Positions 1-17,186 of a DNA stretch of 28,088 nt are shown here, one piece after another (the stretch's first letter is position 1; each line of letters opens with the position of its first letter). The DNA is taken from the NCBI GenBank assembly GCA_036897625.1, contig JAYMTA010000475.1, forward strand, positions 1-28,088, written 5' to 3'. Source of the stretch: Pelargonium cotyledonis. Taxonomy: Eukaryota > Streptophyta > Magnoliopsida > Geraniales > Geraniaceae. The notes under the pieces are model-generated. The model worked only from the letters and a program-made list of their open reading frames with translations, did not search any database and was not told the DNA's origin. The translations under genes and the position numbers were made by a program.

Positions 1-963
1 AGAGAGATAGAGGAGGGAGAGGAAAGAGAAAAGAGAGAGGAAGAAGAGGGCAAAAATATAAAAATTGAAAAGTTAAAGGGCAAAATAGTAAAAGCACATT
101 TTTAATTATTGTTAATATTTAAAACTAACCCTGTCAGTTAGTTTTGACGGATTCTGTTAGTGATTTAACGGAATGAACCTCGCGGGAACGAGAAATGCGA
201 TACTATGACCTCGCAGAAACAAACTAAAGTACAGAGACCCCCGTGGAATAAATGGGATAGTACAGGGACCATGAAGTCATTTTTTCTATTTTATACTCTA
301 AACCCTTCGTTCTATAAATAAATGATTCTTTCGATTTAGTCGAACCCGAACATGAACATAACGATGTTGAACTCAAATTTGCTTAAACTCGTGCCGTGTT
401 TGTGTCTGTCACGAATTATGGTCTAAATTGTTTGTTTTGATAAAATGGAGTACAATTTAGTCGAAGTTATTTTGATTAATTGAACTATACAATAAAAAAA
501 TAATTCATCACGTACCGTCAACAAAAGATCTCAAATTTGAGATTTCAGATAATATTTGAAACGCTTACACCGTTTTCCACTGTACGCATAAGTAATTCAG
601 TATTATAGAGAGTTGTATTTTTTTTAACTGTGTTAGTGTTAACACAATAAAGTAGCTCCTACCATGAGAGTTGTGAGCGGAGGACATCCAATCACTGACG
701 AGAGAATTAATATATCCACTTTCTACTCAAAGCGAGTGGGGGACACATTCCAATTACACCACGCAACGTGGGTCCTCCATGTTGCTCTCACGTACTATAA
801 TGTGTTGAAATGTCATTTATAGTCTGAAACTGACACTCGCTGTGTTTCTCACGCCTCCACCTCCGCGCGTGGACCTCTCTCCAATCCCGCTGACAACTAA
901 TATGCGCCCCGTTCCCCTACTCGCCGGACAAAAACGTCCCACCAAGAACACAAACCAGAACCC

Positions 964-1000
964 GCCACGTGTGAATAAAGTAAGATTTTGCCTACGTGTC
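964..1000 (+). promoter_or_regulatory. Two ABRE/G-box-like ACGTG elements upstream of NDR kinase
   Basis: The sequence shows a G-box-like CCACGTGT at about 965-972 and an ACGTGTC at 994-1000, about 30 bp apart. bZIP factors of the ABF/AREB type bind paired elements of this kind in abscisic acid-responsive promoters. A weak TATA-like ATAAAAG lies at 1042-1048, which would put transcription start near 1075. Function is inferred from motif and position only. Confidence 0.35.
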
Positions 1001-1112
1001 GGTCAGGTGCGCGATGATGTGATGCGGAGCCGATGCAGTGGATAAAAGGGGGAGCTTCATTGGCCAGAGGGGTTTTTTGAGGTTCACTTGCCTTCATCTC
1101 CTCGTCGTTGCA

Positions 1113-1190
1113 ATGAATTAGAAGTTGTGAGTAGAAGAATTCTAGAGAGAGGAAGTGATGGTTTCTAGAGAGAGAAAGCGAGAGAGCTGA
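1113..1190 (+). promoter_or_regulatory. Two short upstream ORFs in the probable NDR kinase leader
   Basis: If transcription starts near 1075, the leader contains ATG AAT TAG at 1113-1121 and a 10-codon ORF at 1158-1190, both before the main ATG at 1338. Short uORFs like these usually lower translation of the main frame. The transcription start is inferred, so their presence in the mRNA is unproven. Confidence 0.35.
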
Positions 1191-1337
1191 GCTTTTTCGC
1201 GTACGCAGAGACACCGATACGCACCAGGAGGTAGAGGAAGGGCTTGGCTTGTTTTTATTTTGCTTTGTGGACGACGACGACGACGAAGAAGATAGGTACA
1301 CAGATACAGAGAGAAGGGGGTTTTGTGGAGAGCGAAA

Positions 1338-8240
<6,903 letters not shown>

Positions 8241-9339
8241 CGGGACAATACATGTAGTGAAAGAAGAAAGCAAAGCCGTCTCAAGGATATCTGTGCATGC
8301 CTACTTATTTTTAGTAGGCACCAGCACTTCCGGTGAACTGGCTGGCTACTTCCCTATGCGGAACAACTATTTTAAGTGTACAGCAGTATTTGAGAAACCA
8401 TATATAAACCCGGTCTTGGGTTAAACTGGTAGGACAAGTGAAACGCTTAGTTGAAAAACTTGGGACCTGTGTATTAGAATTTAGAGCAGAGTGTTGTGGA
8501 ACTTATGCCCAGGCTGGCAGTGTAAACATGCCTTCTCTAGTGGCAGTCTCTGTTCTAATTTTAAATGATTTCGTCGAACTACCAAGAAGCACTATAGCTG
8601 TTTCCGAGAACAATTTGCGGTTATTGCATGTTATGCTTATGTAGTAAAATTGTCAAAAGATACTGGTTCACCATTTTTGAGAGGTTAAAATTAGTGGATT
8701 ATGTTTTGGAAGAGTTTTGCAATGACATGGTATATACATTTTCAAAGCTTGAAGTCAGACATAGCCAACCTGAGATGCAAGTTTATATTATCTATGTTAA
8801 GGTTAAGTGACTCTTCCTAGTAATTTTGTTATTATTTTTATTATTGATTAGTATCTTGTAAATCCATTAAAGGGGTCTTTTTTTTTTTGGGTTTATACCA
8901 TGAGGTTTTTGAGCGGGCTCACAAATTTGCGGATGACACATTTAAACTATTTTACACTTTTACTATATTCAGACTAATCTCAATTCGAGAGTTAGTCAGA
9001 GTTAAAATTCATACCTCTTTTCAGATGTGTGTTGAGTGGGGAAAGGGGTCCATTTTTATACTTGTGCTTTTTTTGTGTTAACTACATAAATCTTTTTTTT
9101 TTTTGTAAGACCTACATAAATCTTGTTTGCAGAGAAATCACTGGTTTTCATGTAGCCTGGAATATTTGGCTCTATATTCCATAGAGATCAAATGGGTTGG
9201 GAATATAAGCATATATATACCCTGTGATTGCAAGGAAAAATACATGTTCCAAGCAAAATACACTGTATGTTAGAAAACAACTCAAAGTATGTTGTAAAAC
9301 ATTTATACTTGGGATCATCATCCCTCAGCATGAAACCAG
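8241..9339. other. Convergent 3' regions of NDR kinase and RanBP1
   Basis: There is no coding gene in this 1.1-kb gap between two genes that end toward each other. The first several hundred bases are the likely 3' UTR of the kinase. An 8-bp perfect inverted repeat (TGCCTACT at 8298-8305, AGTAGGCA at 8313-8320, 7-nt loop) could fold in that 3' UTR. Short open frames at 8438-8644, 8628-8810 and 8887-9081 have no recognisable similarity and are probably chance. T-rich runs occur near 8880 and 9090. The 3' end of RanBP1 must lie below 9340. Confidence 0.6.
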
Positions 9340-11577
9340 TCAAACAATTACCCATTCCTCATCATCATAAAGATATGATACCTCCTGCCTTGCTTCTTCT
9401 TCTTCCTGATTGTTGCTTTGTTCAACACTCTCAAACCGGTTACCAGTTGTCGGGGCCTCTTCACTCTCTTCAACTTCTCGAAATTTAGCCACTTCTTCAA
9501 CCGTCTCGTTGAGTACAGTTGACGTAGCTTCCTCACCGGAAACAGTTGATATAATCTTCTGTTGAGATTTAGCCACTCCTATCATCTCCCTGAAAACTTT
9601 GCAATCTGAAAGAAGAAATGGATCATCATTGTTCATAACTATACAACAGAAATCAATACCATTTACAGTCTTCTTTGGTATGTAGCATGCAACATCTGGT
9701 AGTAACTAGAAAGGTACCAAGGCATGATGGGCCAAGCGGGTTCGAGCCTCATTGCCGACGGTATGGGGAGGGATTTATGGGTTTAAGGGAACTAACAACT
9801 ACCAGGGCGACGGCTCCCACGGAGGGTGCAAAGCGGGCCTGCTGTCCCTCGCTTATCAAAAAAAAAAAAAAAGTAACTAGAAAGGTAAATATTACATAAT
9901 GCATTGTGTAGAGCAGTAAAACCTGGACTACTAAACTTAACTCTAGAACAGCAGCTTCATGGATTCCATTCAGCCAAGTGAATTCCAAATTAGCTTTAAC
10001 AGTGAAAAACAAACATTTAGGAATTTCAAGATTTCAGTTCTTACAAAACTCTGCACTCAGTTGTCAAGATTCAGATGCAAACATGCACCATGTGCAGGAT
10101 ATATCATAAACTCAGCTTCTAAATTGTAAGAAGATGCCGAGTGTAAGATGTAACCTGTCGGTAAGGCATAGAATTATGTTGAGATAAGAACTATTTAAAG
10201 CTGAGGTAAGATAATAATTGATGAGACAGAGTGAACATGGCCTAACAGCAAAATGGAGAGACGGGTTAGGAAAGATGGTCTAGAGACTAGCAATCAATCT
10301 CCGGCCAAAGTATGTCACATAAATACATGGAATATAACCTTAGTAAACTAGATGTTAAGAAGAAGAATAAATGCAAGAATGTGACTAACAGTAATCTTGG
10401 ACAGAACATATCCATGAGACAATGAGGGAAACAAATGTGGCCCAATAATATCAAACATTTTCTGCTAGAAAAATTATGCTATTAGTAATATGCATAATAA
10501 GCACTCACTCTCTCTAGAACCAAAACGAATGCAAAACAACTCTTCCTTCAAGTTCCCGTCAGAGAAATCAGTGGCGTGCCATACACACGCCTTGCTATTC
10601 CCAGCATGCACTTGCACTGATAGTGAAGGAAGCACTGCCACGAAGTAAAACTAACAGTCATAAATCCATTCCGGACCATGAATGAAGACATGCAAGTAGA
10701 CAAAGAGATAGGCATACCAAGATGGCTGGCACAAATCTTAAGGGTCTTCGATTGGCGCATCACAAGCCTAACCTTTTGGGTATCCTCGTGTTTGAGAAGC
10801 TTCACGGTTCCATTACCCCTCTCTTTCCACTGATTCCCCTCCTTGTCAAATCTGTATAACTTAGCTTTCCTACAATGAATACATGAACCAATCTATCATT
10901 AGATGGATAATTGAATTGTGGTGTAATCTAATTTGATTGTTAAGAATATGTACATATTAGTTTGCACAAAACTTTTAAGAAAGTCAGAAGAAATGAAAAA
11001 TAGCCCTTTAGTTGCTGCTTTAATTTGTGTCTTATTCTTTCAATTTTCTCAGCAACCCAACAACCCAAAAGATATTACTACTGTTAATTCTAAATTCCTC
11101 CATTTTTGTTCCTGGTATTCTTCAAAACAGTTAGATCAGGTAACTATAATTTAGATTCTGAAAAGCTCTTAAGCTATCAAAAAAAAAACAAAAAAAAACG
11201 TATGGTCGCCATGAAAACAGCACAATCGGAGTCTTCTAATGAGCTCATACACATGAAATTCAAACCATTAACTCCACAACCCTACTCTAGCCTTCTCATT
11301 TCCAGAGTTTGAAATCACACAACCTCAATTCATTTTCAAGTTTCCTCTTAACAGAATCACAGAGAATAAGATGATTACCAAAACCCCAAAGATGAACACA
11401 ATTAGTATATATTATTGAGGGAAATTAAGCAAATTAACATGAATTAATATATACTGACAGAAGAAGAAGGAGGTGCTCTTGTTCTTCGCCGGCGGTGACG
11501 GCAACTTGATGAAGCGGCTTCACGGTCTCTGACTGTGTGGCCGTGCATTTCTCTTCGTTATGTGGCTCAATGCTCAT
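9340..11577 (-). CDS. RANBP1: Ran-binding protein 1 (RanBP1), 4 exons, 220 aa
   Basis: Exons on the minus strand: 11577-11459, 10869-10718, 10634-10509, 9605-9340; phases 2, 1 and 1 join correctly. RanBP1 binds Ran-GTP in the cytosol and, with RanGAP, stimulates GTP hydrolysis, completing nuclear transport cycles and aiding spindle assembly (family knowledge). The Ran-binding (PH-like) domain is about residues 38-140. Its signatures are KAKLYRFDKEGNQWKERGNG, LLKHEDTQKVRLVMRQSKTL, KICASHL, HAGNSKACVWHATDFSDG and LKEELFCIRFGS. The length fits plant RanBP1s (about 217-228 aa). The ATG at 11577 gives MSIEPHNEE, the usual short acidic head; an in-frame ATG 57 bp upstream (11634) would add 19 residues unlike the family. 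Two oddities: five leucines (36-40) just before the domain where homologues are partly acidic, and a C-terminus that is strongly acidic and ends in a less familiar DDEEWVIV. Intron 3 (9606-10508) contains a SINE. Confidence 0.9.
9701..9716 (+). repeat. Target-site duplication, left copy (SINE)
   Basis: 16-bp agtaactagaaaggta, identical to 9872-9887, bounding the SINE. Confidence 0.85.
9717..9871 (+). mobile_element. tRNA-derived SINE with poly(A) tail in RanBP1 intron 3
   Basis: An insertion of about 155 bp is flanked by perfect 16-bp direct repeats, agtaactagaaaggta, at 9701-9716 and 9872-9887. It ends in an A-run of about 15 bases (from 9858) directly before the second repeat. A canonical pol III box B, GGTTCGAGCC, is at 9739-9748. 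A box A-like agGCATGATGG lies at 9720-9730 but is too close to box B, so the head is probably shortened. The body is GC-rich against its surroundings. Perfect target duplications and the intact tail point to a fairly recent insertion by a LINE-type reverse transcriptase. It is antisense to the host gene. Confidence 0.8.
9872..9887 (+). repeat. Target-site duplication, right copy (SINE)
   Basis: 16-bp agtaactagaaaggta, identical to 9701-9716, directly after the poly(A) tail. Confidence 0.85.
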
Positions 11578-13204
11578 GTTTGGCTTCTGATAACACAAAA
11601 TTTGCTTACTTGTTACACTGAAAATGCAATACAAAACAAAGCAAAAATGTTTGGTTAAAACTTAGAAGTTCCTGCCTCACCACTGTCTCTTTTTTTTTTT
11701 TGTCTACGTTAAGCCTAAATGCGCTTTGGATTTATTTTAAAGGGTCATGTTTGAGCATTTTTACCGATGAAATGGAATAAAATTTATGGGTTTAAGAAGA
11801 GAGGGTTACGCTCTCCACTAGGAATAAGAAACACAGTTTCTTACAAACACGTTGTCACGTTGTTTATAAAAAATAAAAAATATGTTACTTATGCTAGATT
11901 GAAATTGTCATCAGAATCATTCCCATTTTCTTTGCTATAGTTTGTTGAATGTATATCATTTTTCCTAAAAAGTAAAATTATTTGTCATTTAATAAATCAC
12001 GACAATAATAACTTGTCACTATATTACAATTTATTTATACCACTCAAATGAATTTGTGAAAATGTAATGATCTGTTGGATCTAAATATTTATATGAGATC
12101 TGATAACTTTATTGGTAAATGAATCTAAGCTAAATAATTTTTAATTTACGGTATTTGCTCTCTTTATATACATATAATTGATATCTATGATGAAAAATTT
12201 GTAATCATCTTGACTTCCTATTGGACATTTGAACAATTTTTTGTGAACTTTTTAACATTGTTTTTCCTGATTTTCAAGATTTTTTTCTAATGAAGTATGC
12301 ATTATTTGAAAAAAAAAATCTCATAATTTTCCTCCCAACAAATCATATGAATATATATATATTTTTAAAAATGTCAATAGTACATTGAAGCAAAAAGCTG
12401 CATTTTTTAAATGTTAATTAAACGGGAGTAACATTTCATGTCTTTTACGTGAAAATCAAATTCTTTATGAACAAGATAATAAAATAAGACAATTCTAAAT
12501 AAAATCAATAAAAATCTCATTCTTATTTATTTTCATTCCCAAACTTAAAACTTTAGTTCAAACACTATCTTATTTCTTGCACAAACTTGTTTGATAGTTA
12601 TAATATTTATTTTAAGTCAACTTATAAATGTTAGTGAGGAAGAGAATTATAATTGGCTTGATTAAAAGAATTTGTAGTCATGAATTATAGGAATGACTTT
12701 GGCTCAAACAATTTAATTTTAAATTTATTCAACTAAGTAAAAAAATGTTATTAGCATTGACATAGATGTCATTTTGTTATGTTAAACATTGCCTATTTAC
12801 ATAACTACTTCACAAATCAGATATTCATAACAGAAATTGCTTCTCTATTTTCTTATTAAAATTAAAACTATCAAGCACAAATAAGTAATAACCATCTGAC
12901 TTTACTAAACTGATATTCTAAGGAAATACAGCTTTACAAATTAAAACAAACAAGATAAAGAATGTCCAAAAAATAAAATAAATAATAGTTGGACAGGAAA
13001 GCAGCAAACCATATCGTATGGTGTAGGTGCAGCTGTAATAAAAGGTTACTTTTAAGCATTAGAATTGATGGAGTACACATGGATTTTGTATTCAAGAGTG
13101 AAAGAAGGATGTTGTCGTTGTTGTTGGTGTTGATGATGATGAATTGATGAGTGATGAGATGGGTGGAGATGCTTTTATGCTCTTCAAGATTTGACATCTG
13201 TCCA

Positions 13205-13233
13205 TCTCTCTCTCTCCTCTCTCTCTCTCTCTC
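13205..13233 (+). repeat. (CT)n microsatellite
   Basis: A nearly pure CT run with one extra C, in the probable leader or core promoter of the PP2C gene. CT-rich tracts near transcription starts are common in plants. Confidence 0.8.
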
Positions 13234-13533
13234 CAATCCAGTTTCTCACTTTTACTAATTTCATTCTCTCATTCTTCTACACTCCCTCCTCTGACCTCTC
13301 ATGTTCCTCTTGCTCTCCTCCAAGTTTCTATAACAATACCCTCCATCATATTTCATATCTACTCTTACAAAAACAAGAATCAAGAAAGAAAATAGAAAGC
13401 AACCAATAAGTGTCACATTTTTAGCTGATATTTTTTAAGTGGTAAGCAACCCATATACCATCTTGTTCTCTTTTCTTGATTCCTCTATCCCTTCTAATGG
13501 TTTCCAGACTTAAAGTCTCTCCTTCTATAATCT

Positions 13534-13550
13534 AGAGAGAGAGAGAGAGG
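13534..13550 (+). repeat. (GA)n microsatellite
   Basis: About eight AG units in the PP2C leader region. Confidence 0.8.
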
Positions 13551-13713
13551 GTTTGACAAATTAGGTGGTCACTGTTTTTTCTTTTCTTTATTGTTTCAAG
13601 TTCCTTTTCTTTCTCTTTCTTGTTTAATTAACTGTGACAATTATTTGAGAAAAAGAGAGGAAGCAGAGACAAAGATAAGAGGCTGATATGGGTTACCTCA
13701 GATCCAGGGAAGT

Positions 13714-13809
13714 ATGAGGAGTGAAATGAAAAGGAAAAGGAGTATCATCTTCTTTTGGGTTTTCCCTGTGATTCTTGGGACTTTGCTTTTCTTGGGTTCT
13801 TTCTCATGA
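13714..13809 (+). CDS. Possible 31-aa hydrophobic small ORF in the PP2C leader
   Basis: The ATG at 13714 opens a 31-codon frame ending in TGA at 13807. The peptide has a basic head (MRSEMKRKRS) followed by a hydrophobic stretch (IIFFWVFPVILGTLLFLG), so it looks like a minimal membrane-anchor peptide. It lies about 520 bp before the PP2C start, within a stretch that may be a 5'-UTR intron. No family was recognised. It may be a uORF, an independent small peptide, or chance in a T-rich tract; chance is likeliest without conservation data. Confidence 0.2.
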   Translation: MRSEMKRKRSIIFFWVFPVILGTLLFLGSFS

Positions 13810-13922
13810 CCCCCCTTTTCTTTGACACAAGATAGGAGGTAGGTTTGGTTTTCAATTTGTTTGTTTTTGTTGGATTTATATGTAAAGTTCTTTTTATTTC
13901 GCCCTTTCTTTTCTGGTTGCTC

Positions 13923-13941
13923 CTCTCTCTCTCTCTCTCTC
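13923..13941 (+). repeat. (CT)n microsatellite
   Basis: About nine CT units in the PP2C leader region or candidate leader intron. Confidence 0.8.
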
Positions 13942-14329
13942 ACTGTTGTTGATGGAGGTAGATAGAGAAGAGTCCAGATGGGGGTTGCCTAGAAGGTCTA
14001 ACAATTTATTTTAAAGTTCCAATTTTTATTTTATTTTTTTTGCCATAAATGGGTGTTTAGATCTGTGGTTCACCAGATCTGACTACCCATTTCCATTTCA
14101 CTACCTTTCAGCTCATAAATACTGTGGCATCGCCTGAATTTGGTTGCTCTTTTATGTGGTTTTGACTTTATTAGGCATGGAAAATGGTCTCTTAAGACCC
14201 ACCATTCACGTTCCAAGATCGTTCTTAATGAGAGTGGAAGAAGGTTATGGATTAGTTGAAAAATGACAGGTTGTGTTATGGTTAAAGGATTTGAGATTAA
14301 CTTTTTGTGCCGCTTAGATAGAGATTTTG

Positions 14330-17186
14330 ATGGAGGAGATGTCTCCGGCGGTTGCTGTGCCATTTGGACTAGGTAATTCAGTCTGTGAATGTGATAACCC
14401 TACTCTAGCTACCCATAGGGATATCAAAAGACTAAAATTGATGATGAACACATCGGAGTTGTTACCTGGATCTGTAGCAGATAAGGTCTCGGCTGGGAAG
14501 GGTGATGAGGATTGTAACCATGGTGATTCGGAGAATGAAGTTCGTAGTAGTTTAGAGGCATCAGCTTCCGGAGAGGTTAGGATGGGAAGCGGCGCTTCTT
14601 CGTTGGATATGATTTCTGAAAATAAAAGCAATTGGGTTGCCGGTGATGATGTAATAGTGCTGGAAGGTGTGGAAGATGATTGCTTATCGTTGGAGGGTGA
14701 TCAAATTCTTGATAGTTCTTGTTCTCTTTCTCTGGTGAGTGAGAATAGTAGCTTATGTGGAGATGATTTCTCAGGTTTTGAGTCTACATCTCAGATTAGA
14801 TCATCTGGCTTGGAAGATAATGATAAGAGCCGTTATGGCATTAGTGTTACTGCAAATGCTATTAATTTGGCTGAGTCGAGTAAAGAGACGAAGATCGTGG
14901 GCAATCCCCTTGCCGTGGCAGCCAACCTTGGGGAAGATGGGTCTGGCCCCAAGCCTTCTGCAGCTGTTCTTCAAAAGCCTCTGGAAAGAGGGACAAGTGG
15001 ATCAGTCCGTAGTGTTTTCGAGCTGGAATATGTGCCCCTCTGGGGATATACATCTGTTTGTGGAAGGAGACCAGAAATGGAAGATGCAGTTGCAACTGTG
15101 CCTCGGCTTCTACAAATTCCTATCCAAATGCTAGTAGGTGATCGTCTACTTGATGGCTTGAGCAAGTGTTTGCCTCCCCAGACTGCTCATTTCCTTGGAG
15201 TCTATGATGGCCATGGGGGCTCACAGGTAGTATGTTTTTCACCCGTACCCTCTTCCCTTTATGGCAAAATTTCTTTCTTTTTTCTAATGAATTTGTACTA
15301 CTCTACTGTATGTTAATACTTTTGCTTTGACTCTGGATGGGCTTACTCCATGTTTAGGTCGCAAACTATTGCCGTGAACGTATGCACGCAGCTTTGATTG
15401 AAGAGTTAGAACTTGCAAAGAAAACCCTGAGTGATGGGAGTGTTACAGACAGCTGCCAAGAGCAATGGAAAAAAATATTCAGAAGTTGTTTTCTTAAGGT
15501 TGATGATGAGGTTGGAGGAAAACCTAGTCTTGAACCTGTTGCTCCAGAGACTGTTGGTTCCACTGCTGTTGTTGCTGTTATTTCTTCATCTCACATTATT
15601 GTGGCAAACTGCGGGGATTCCAGGGCAGTTCTAAATCGTGGGAAGGAACCTATGGCATTGTCGGCGGATCACAAAGTATGAGCCATACAGTTGTAGTCTT
15701 GCATCTTCTTATAAATCAATACTGATTTCTGTTTGTTGTTTATGCATCCCAGCCTAACCGAGAAGATGAATACGCAAGGATAGAAGCAGCTGGAGGCAAG
15801 GTCATACAATGGAATGGACATCGTGTTTTTGGAGTTCTTGCAATGTCAAGATCTATAGGTATATTTTTCTTCAACATGACCTAACCTTTCCATTTGCCTG
15901 TTTTGACGTGGTACTGATTTGATTTCCGTCAACGTAGTCTCCTTTTGTGTGGTGGTCTGCATCAGGGATATTTTTATGATGTATTTTCAGAGCTAGAAAC
16001 CTAGAAATAATTAAAATTTACATTAAGTTTGAGGAAGGAGGCATACTGTCCAATAACCGTGTCAGTAGCTCTAAAGTTGCATGGTACTTGCGGTAATATA
16101 ATAAGACTCCCAATTGTGTTGGACTTACAAATGTAGAGCCCAAAAGGGAGATTTACCTGATAAGTTGGAACTTGCTTTTGTTCTAGTATCTTTCGGGTAG
16201 TTGAAAAGTTTAGGCGTGTGGAATTTTCAAAGAAAATGAGTTTTCATATGCATTGGTCGGGTTCAGGGCTCTGGAAATTCCAAACATGGTTATGCATAAT
16301 TTGCCTCTGTTTCATTGAAGCTAAAATGGCAAGAGAATTGTTATTCAAGGGGATGCTTTATTTTGTTTTCTTTGCATTAACTCTTCATTGTTGACATTAC
16401 CGAATGATTAAATATTCTTGTTACTTTGAAGATAAAGTCAATTCTCAAGTGTGTTTGTCCTTTATGCCGAGTGGTGGAATTTTCAGCTCTCCGACTGGTT
16501 GGAATATTATAGCTGGGTTCATATAATATTTATCTGCTAAATTGATTCCTTTATTTTGCTGTGTGAAAAGCTATTCTGAGAACTGCCTGAACCAACGAAA
16601 TTGTCATATTTTTATTATTTTGGTGGTAGATGGACTCATTCGCATGCCATGCTCTGAGGAAGCTTATCTAGAATTCTGAGAAGTAATTTTATGTTGTTCG
16701 GTATTTTTAATACTTTCCTATAATGCTAACTAGTATTATTCTAATTACAATGAACTAACTGTAGGCATCATTGTCAAACTACTGAAATTCAATAATATCA
16801 TCATAAATCATTTAGTTCAAATTTTAAGCAAATCCTGCTGCTGAGTTGCAGGTGATAGATACTTGAAACCATGGATTATTCCAGAACCTGAAGTGACGTT
16901 TATTCCTCGAGCAAAAGAAGACCAGTGTCTCATCTTAGCCAGTGATGGTCTGTGGGATGTGATGACAAATGAGGAGGCATGCGATTTGGCTCGAAAACGG
17001 ATACTACTCTGGCACAAAAAGAATGGCACGTCACTTCCCTTGGAAAGAGCCGATGGAATTGATCCGGCAGCTCAAGCAGCAGCAGAACTCCTCTCAAACC
17101 GTGCTCTTCAGAAAGGAAGCAAGGACAACATCTCTGTAGTGGTGGTAGATTTGAAAGCTCAGAGGAAGTTTAAGAACAAAACATGA
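14330..17186 (+). CDS. HAB1: Clade A protein phosphatase 2C, HAB1 type, 4 exons, 551 aa
   Basis: Exons: 14330-15226, 15358-15675, 15753-15858, 16852-17186; phases 0, 0 and 1 join. Clade A PP2Cs dephosphorylate SnRK2 kinases and are inhibited by ABA-bound PYR/PYL/RCAR receptors, so this is a negative regulator of ABA signalling in nucleus and cytosol (family knowledge). The start [10 protein letters not shown] matches the HAB1 head. Residues 1 to about 235 are a variable acidic/serine-rich extension; the phosphatase begins near [18 protein letters not shown]. Metal-site motifs are DGHGG (D293, G294), CGDSRAV (384-390), SDGLWDV (D472) and GSKDNIS (D532). The Trp 'lock' that contacts the ABA-receptor gate is W425 in [11 protein letters not shown]. 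The tail [12 protein letters not shown] is typical. All catalytic residues are present, and the glycine mutated in dominant abi1-1-type alleles is intact in DGHGG. The protein is longer than Arabidopsis HAB1 (511 aa), the difference lying in the N-terminal extension. HAB1 versus HAB2 is not resolved. Confidence 0.94.

Larger units (their letters stand above)
1..1337. other. Region upstream of the NDR kinase gene
   Basis: No protein-coding gene is supported here. Positions 1-50 are purine-rich (GA). About 110-290 looks like the end of a decayed dispersed repeat: read on the minus strand it has the 'ggtccctgtactatc' type of motif common at plant repeat ends. About 300-840 is AT-rich with nothing recognised. 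From about 840 the sequence becomes GC-richer, carries ACGTG-type boxes, and leads into a GA-rich leader with a short GAC trinucleotide run near 1270-1286. Long open frames on the minus strand over 897-1454 are low-complexity antisense of this leader and of exon 1, not genes. Confidence 0.6.
13442..14316 (+). other. Candidate 5'-UTR intron of the PP2C gene
   Basis: A donor-like GTGgtaagc at about 13439-13447 and an acceptor-like gtgccgcttag ending at 14316 would remove most leader ATGs and leave a short 5' UTR before the start at 14330. This is inference from splice-site appearance only; other site choices are possible. Confidence 0.3.
11578..14329. promoter_or_regulatory. Shared upstream region of divergent RanBP1 and HAB1-type PP2C
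   Basis: The two genes diverge from here, 2.75 kb apart. About 11640-13180 is AT-rich with no gene supported; A/T runs and a short TA run near 12353-12361 are the only structure. From about 13190 the sequence becomes CT-rich, typical of a plant 5' leader, and probably holds the PP2C transcription start. Only weak ACGT cores (TACGTG near 12447) were seen, with no convincing clustered ABRE although clade A PP2Cs are usually ABA-induced. Many ATGs between 13440 and 14316 would be uORFs unless spliced out. Confidence 0.55.

Noticed and set aside
9717-9871. tRNA gene suggested by the box B GGTTCGAGCC
   Set aside because: No cloverleaf can be drawn: box A is too close, there is no acceptor stem, and flanking duplications plus an A-tail show it is a SINE.
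9675-9899. 74-codon open frame over the SINE
   Set aside because: It is a translation of the SINE body and poly(A) tail (ending in a lysine run) and is not a gene.
14314-14631. Minus-strand 105-codon open frame opposite the PP2C start
   Set aside because: Antisense of PP2C exon 1, whose plus-strand frame matches the HAB1 head and continues into the catalytic domain.
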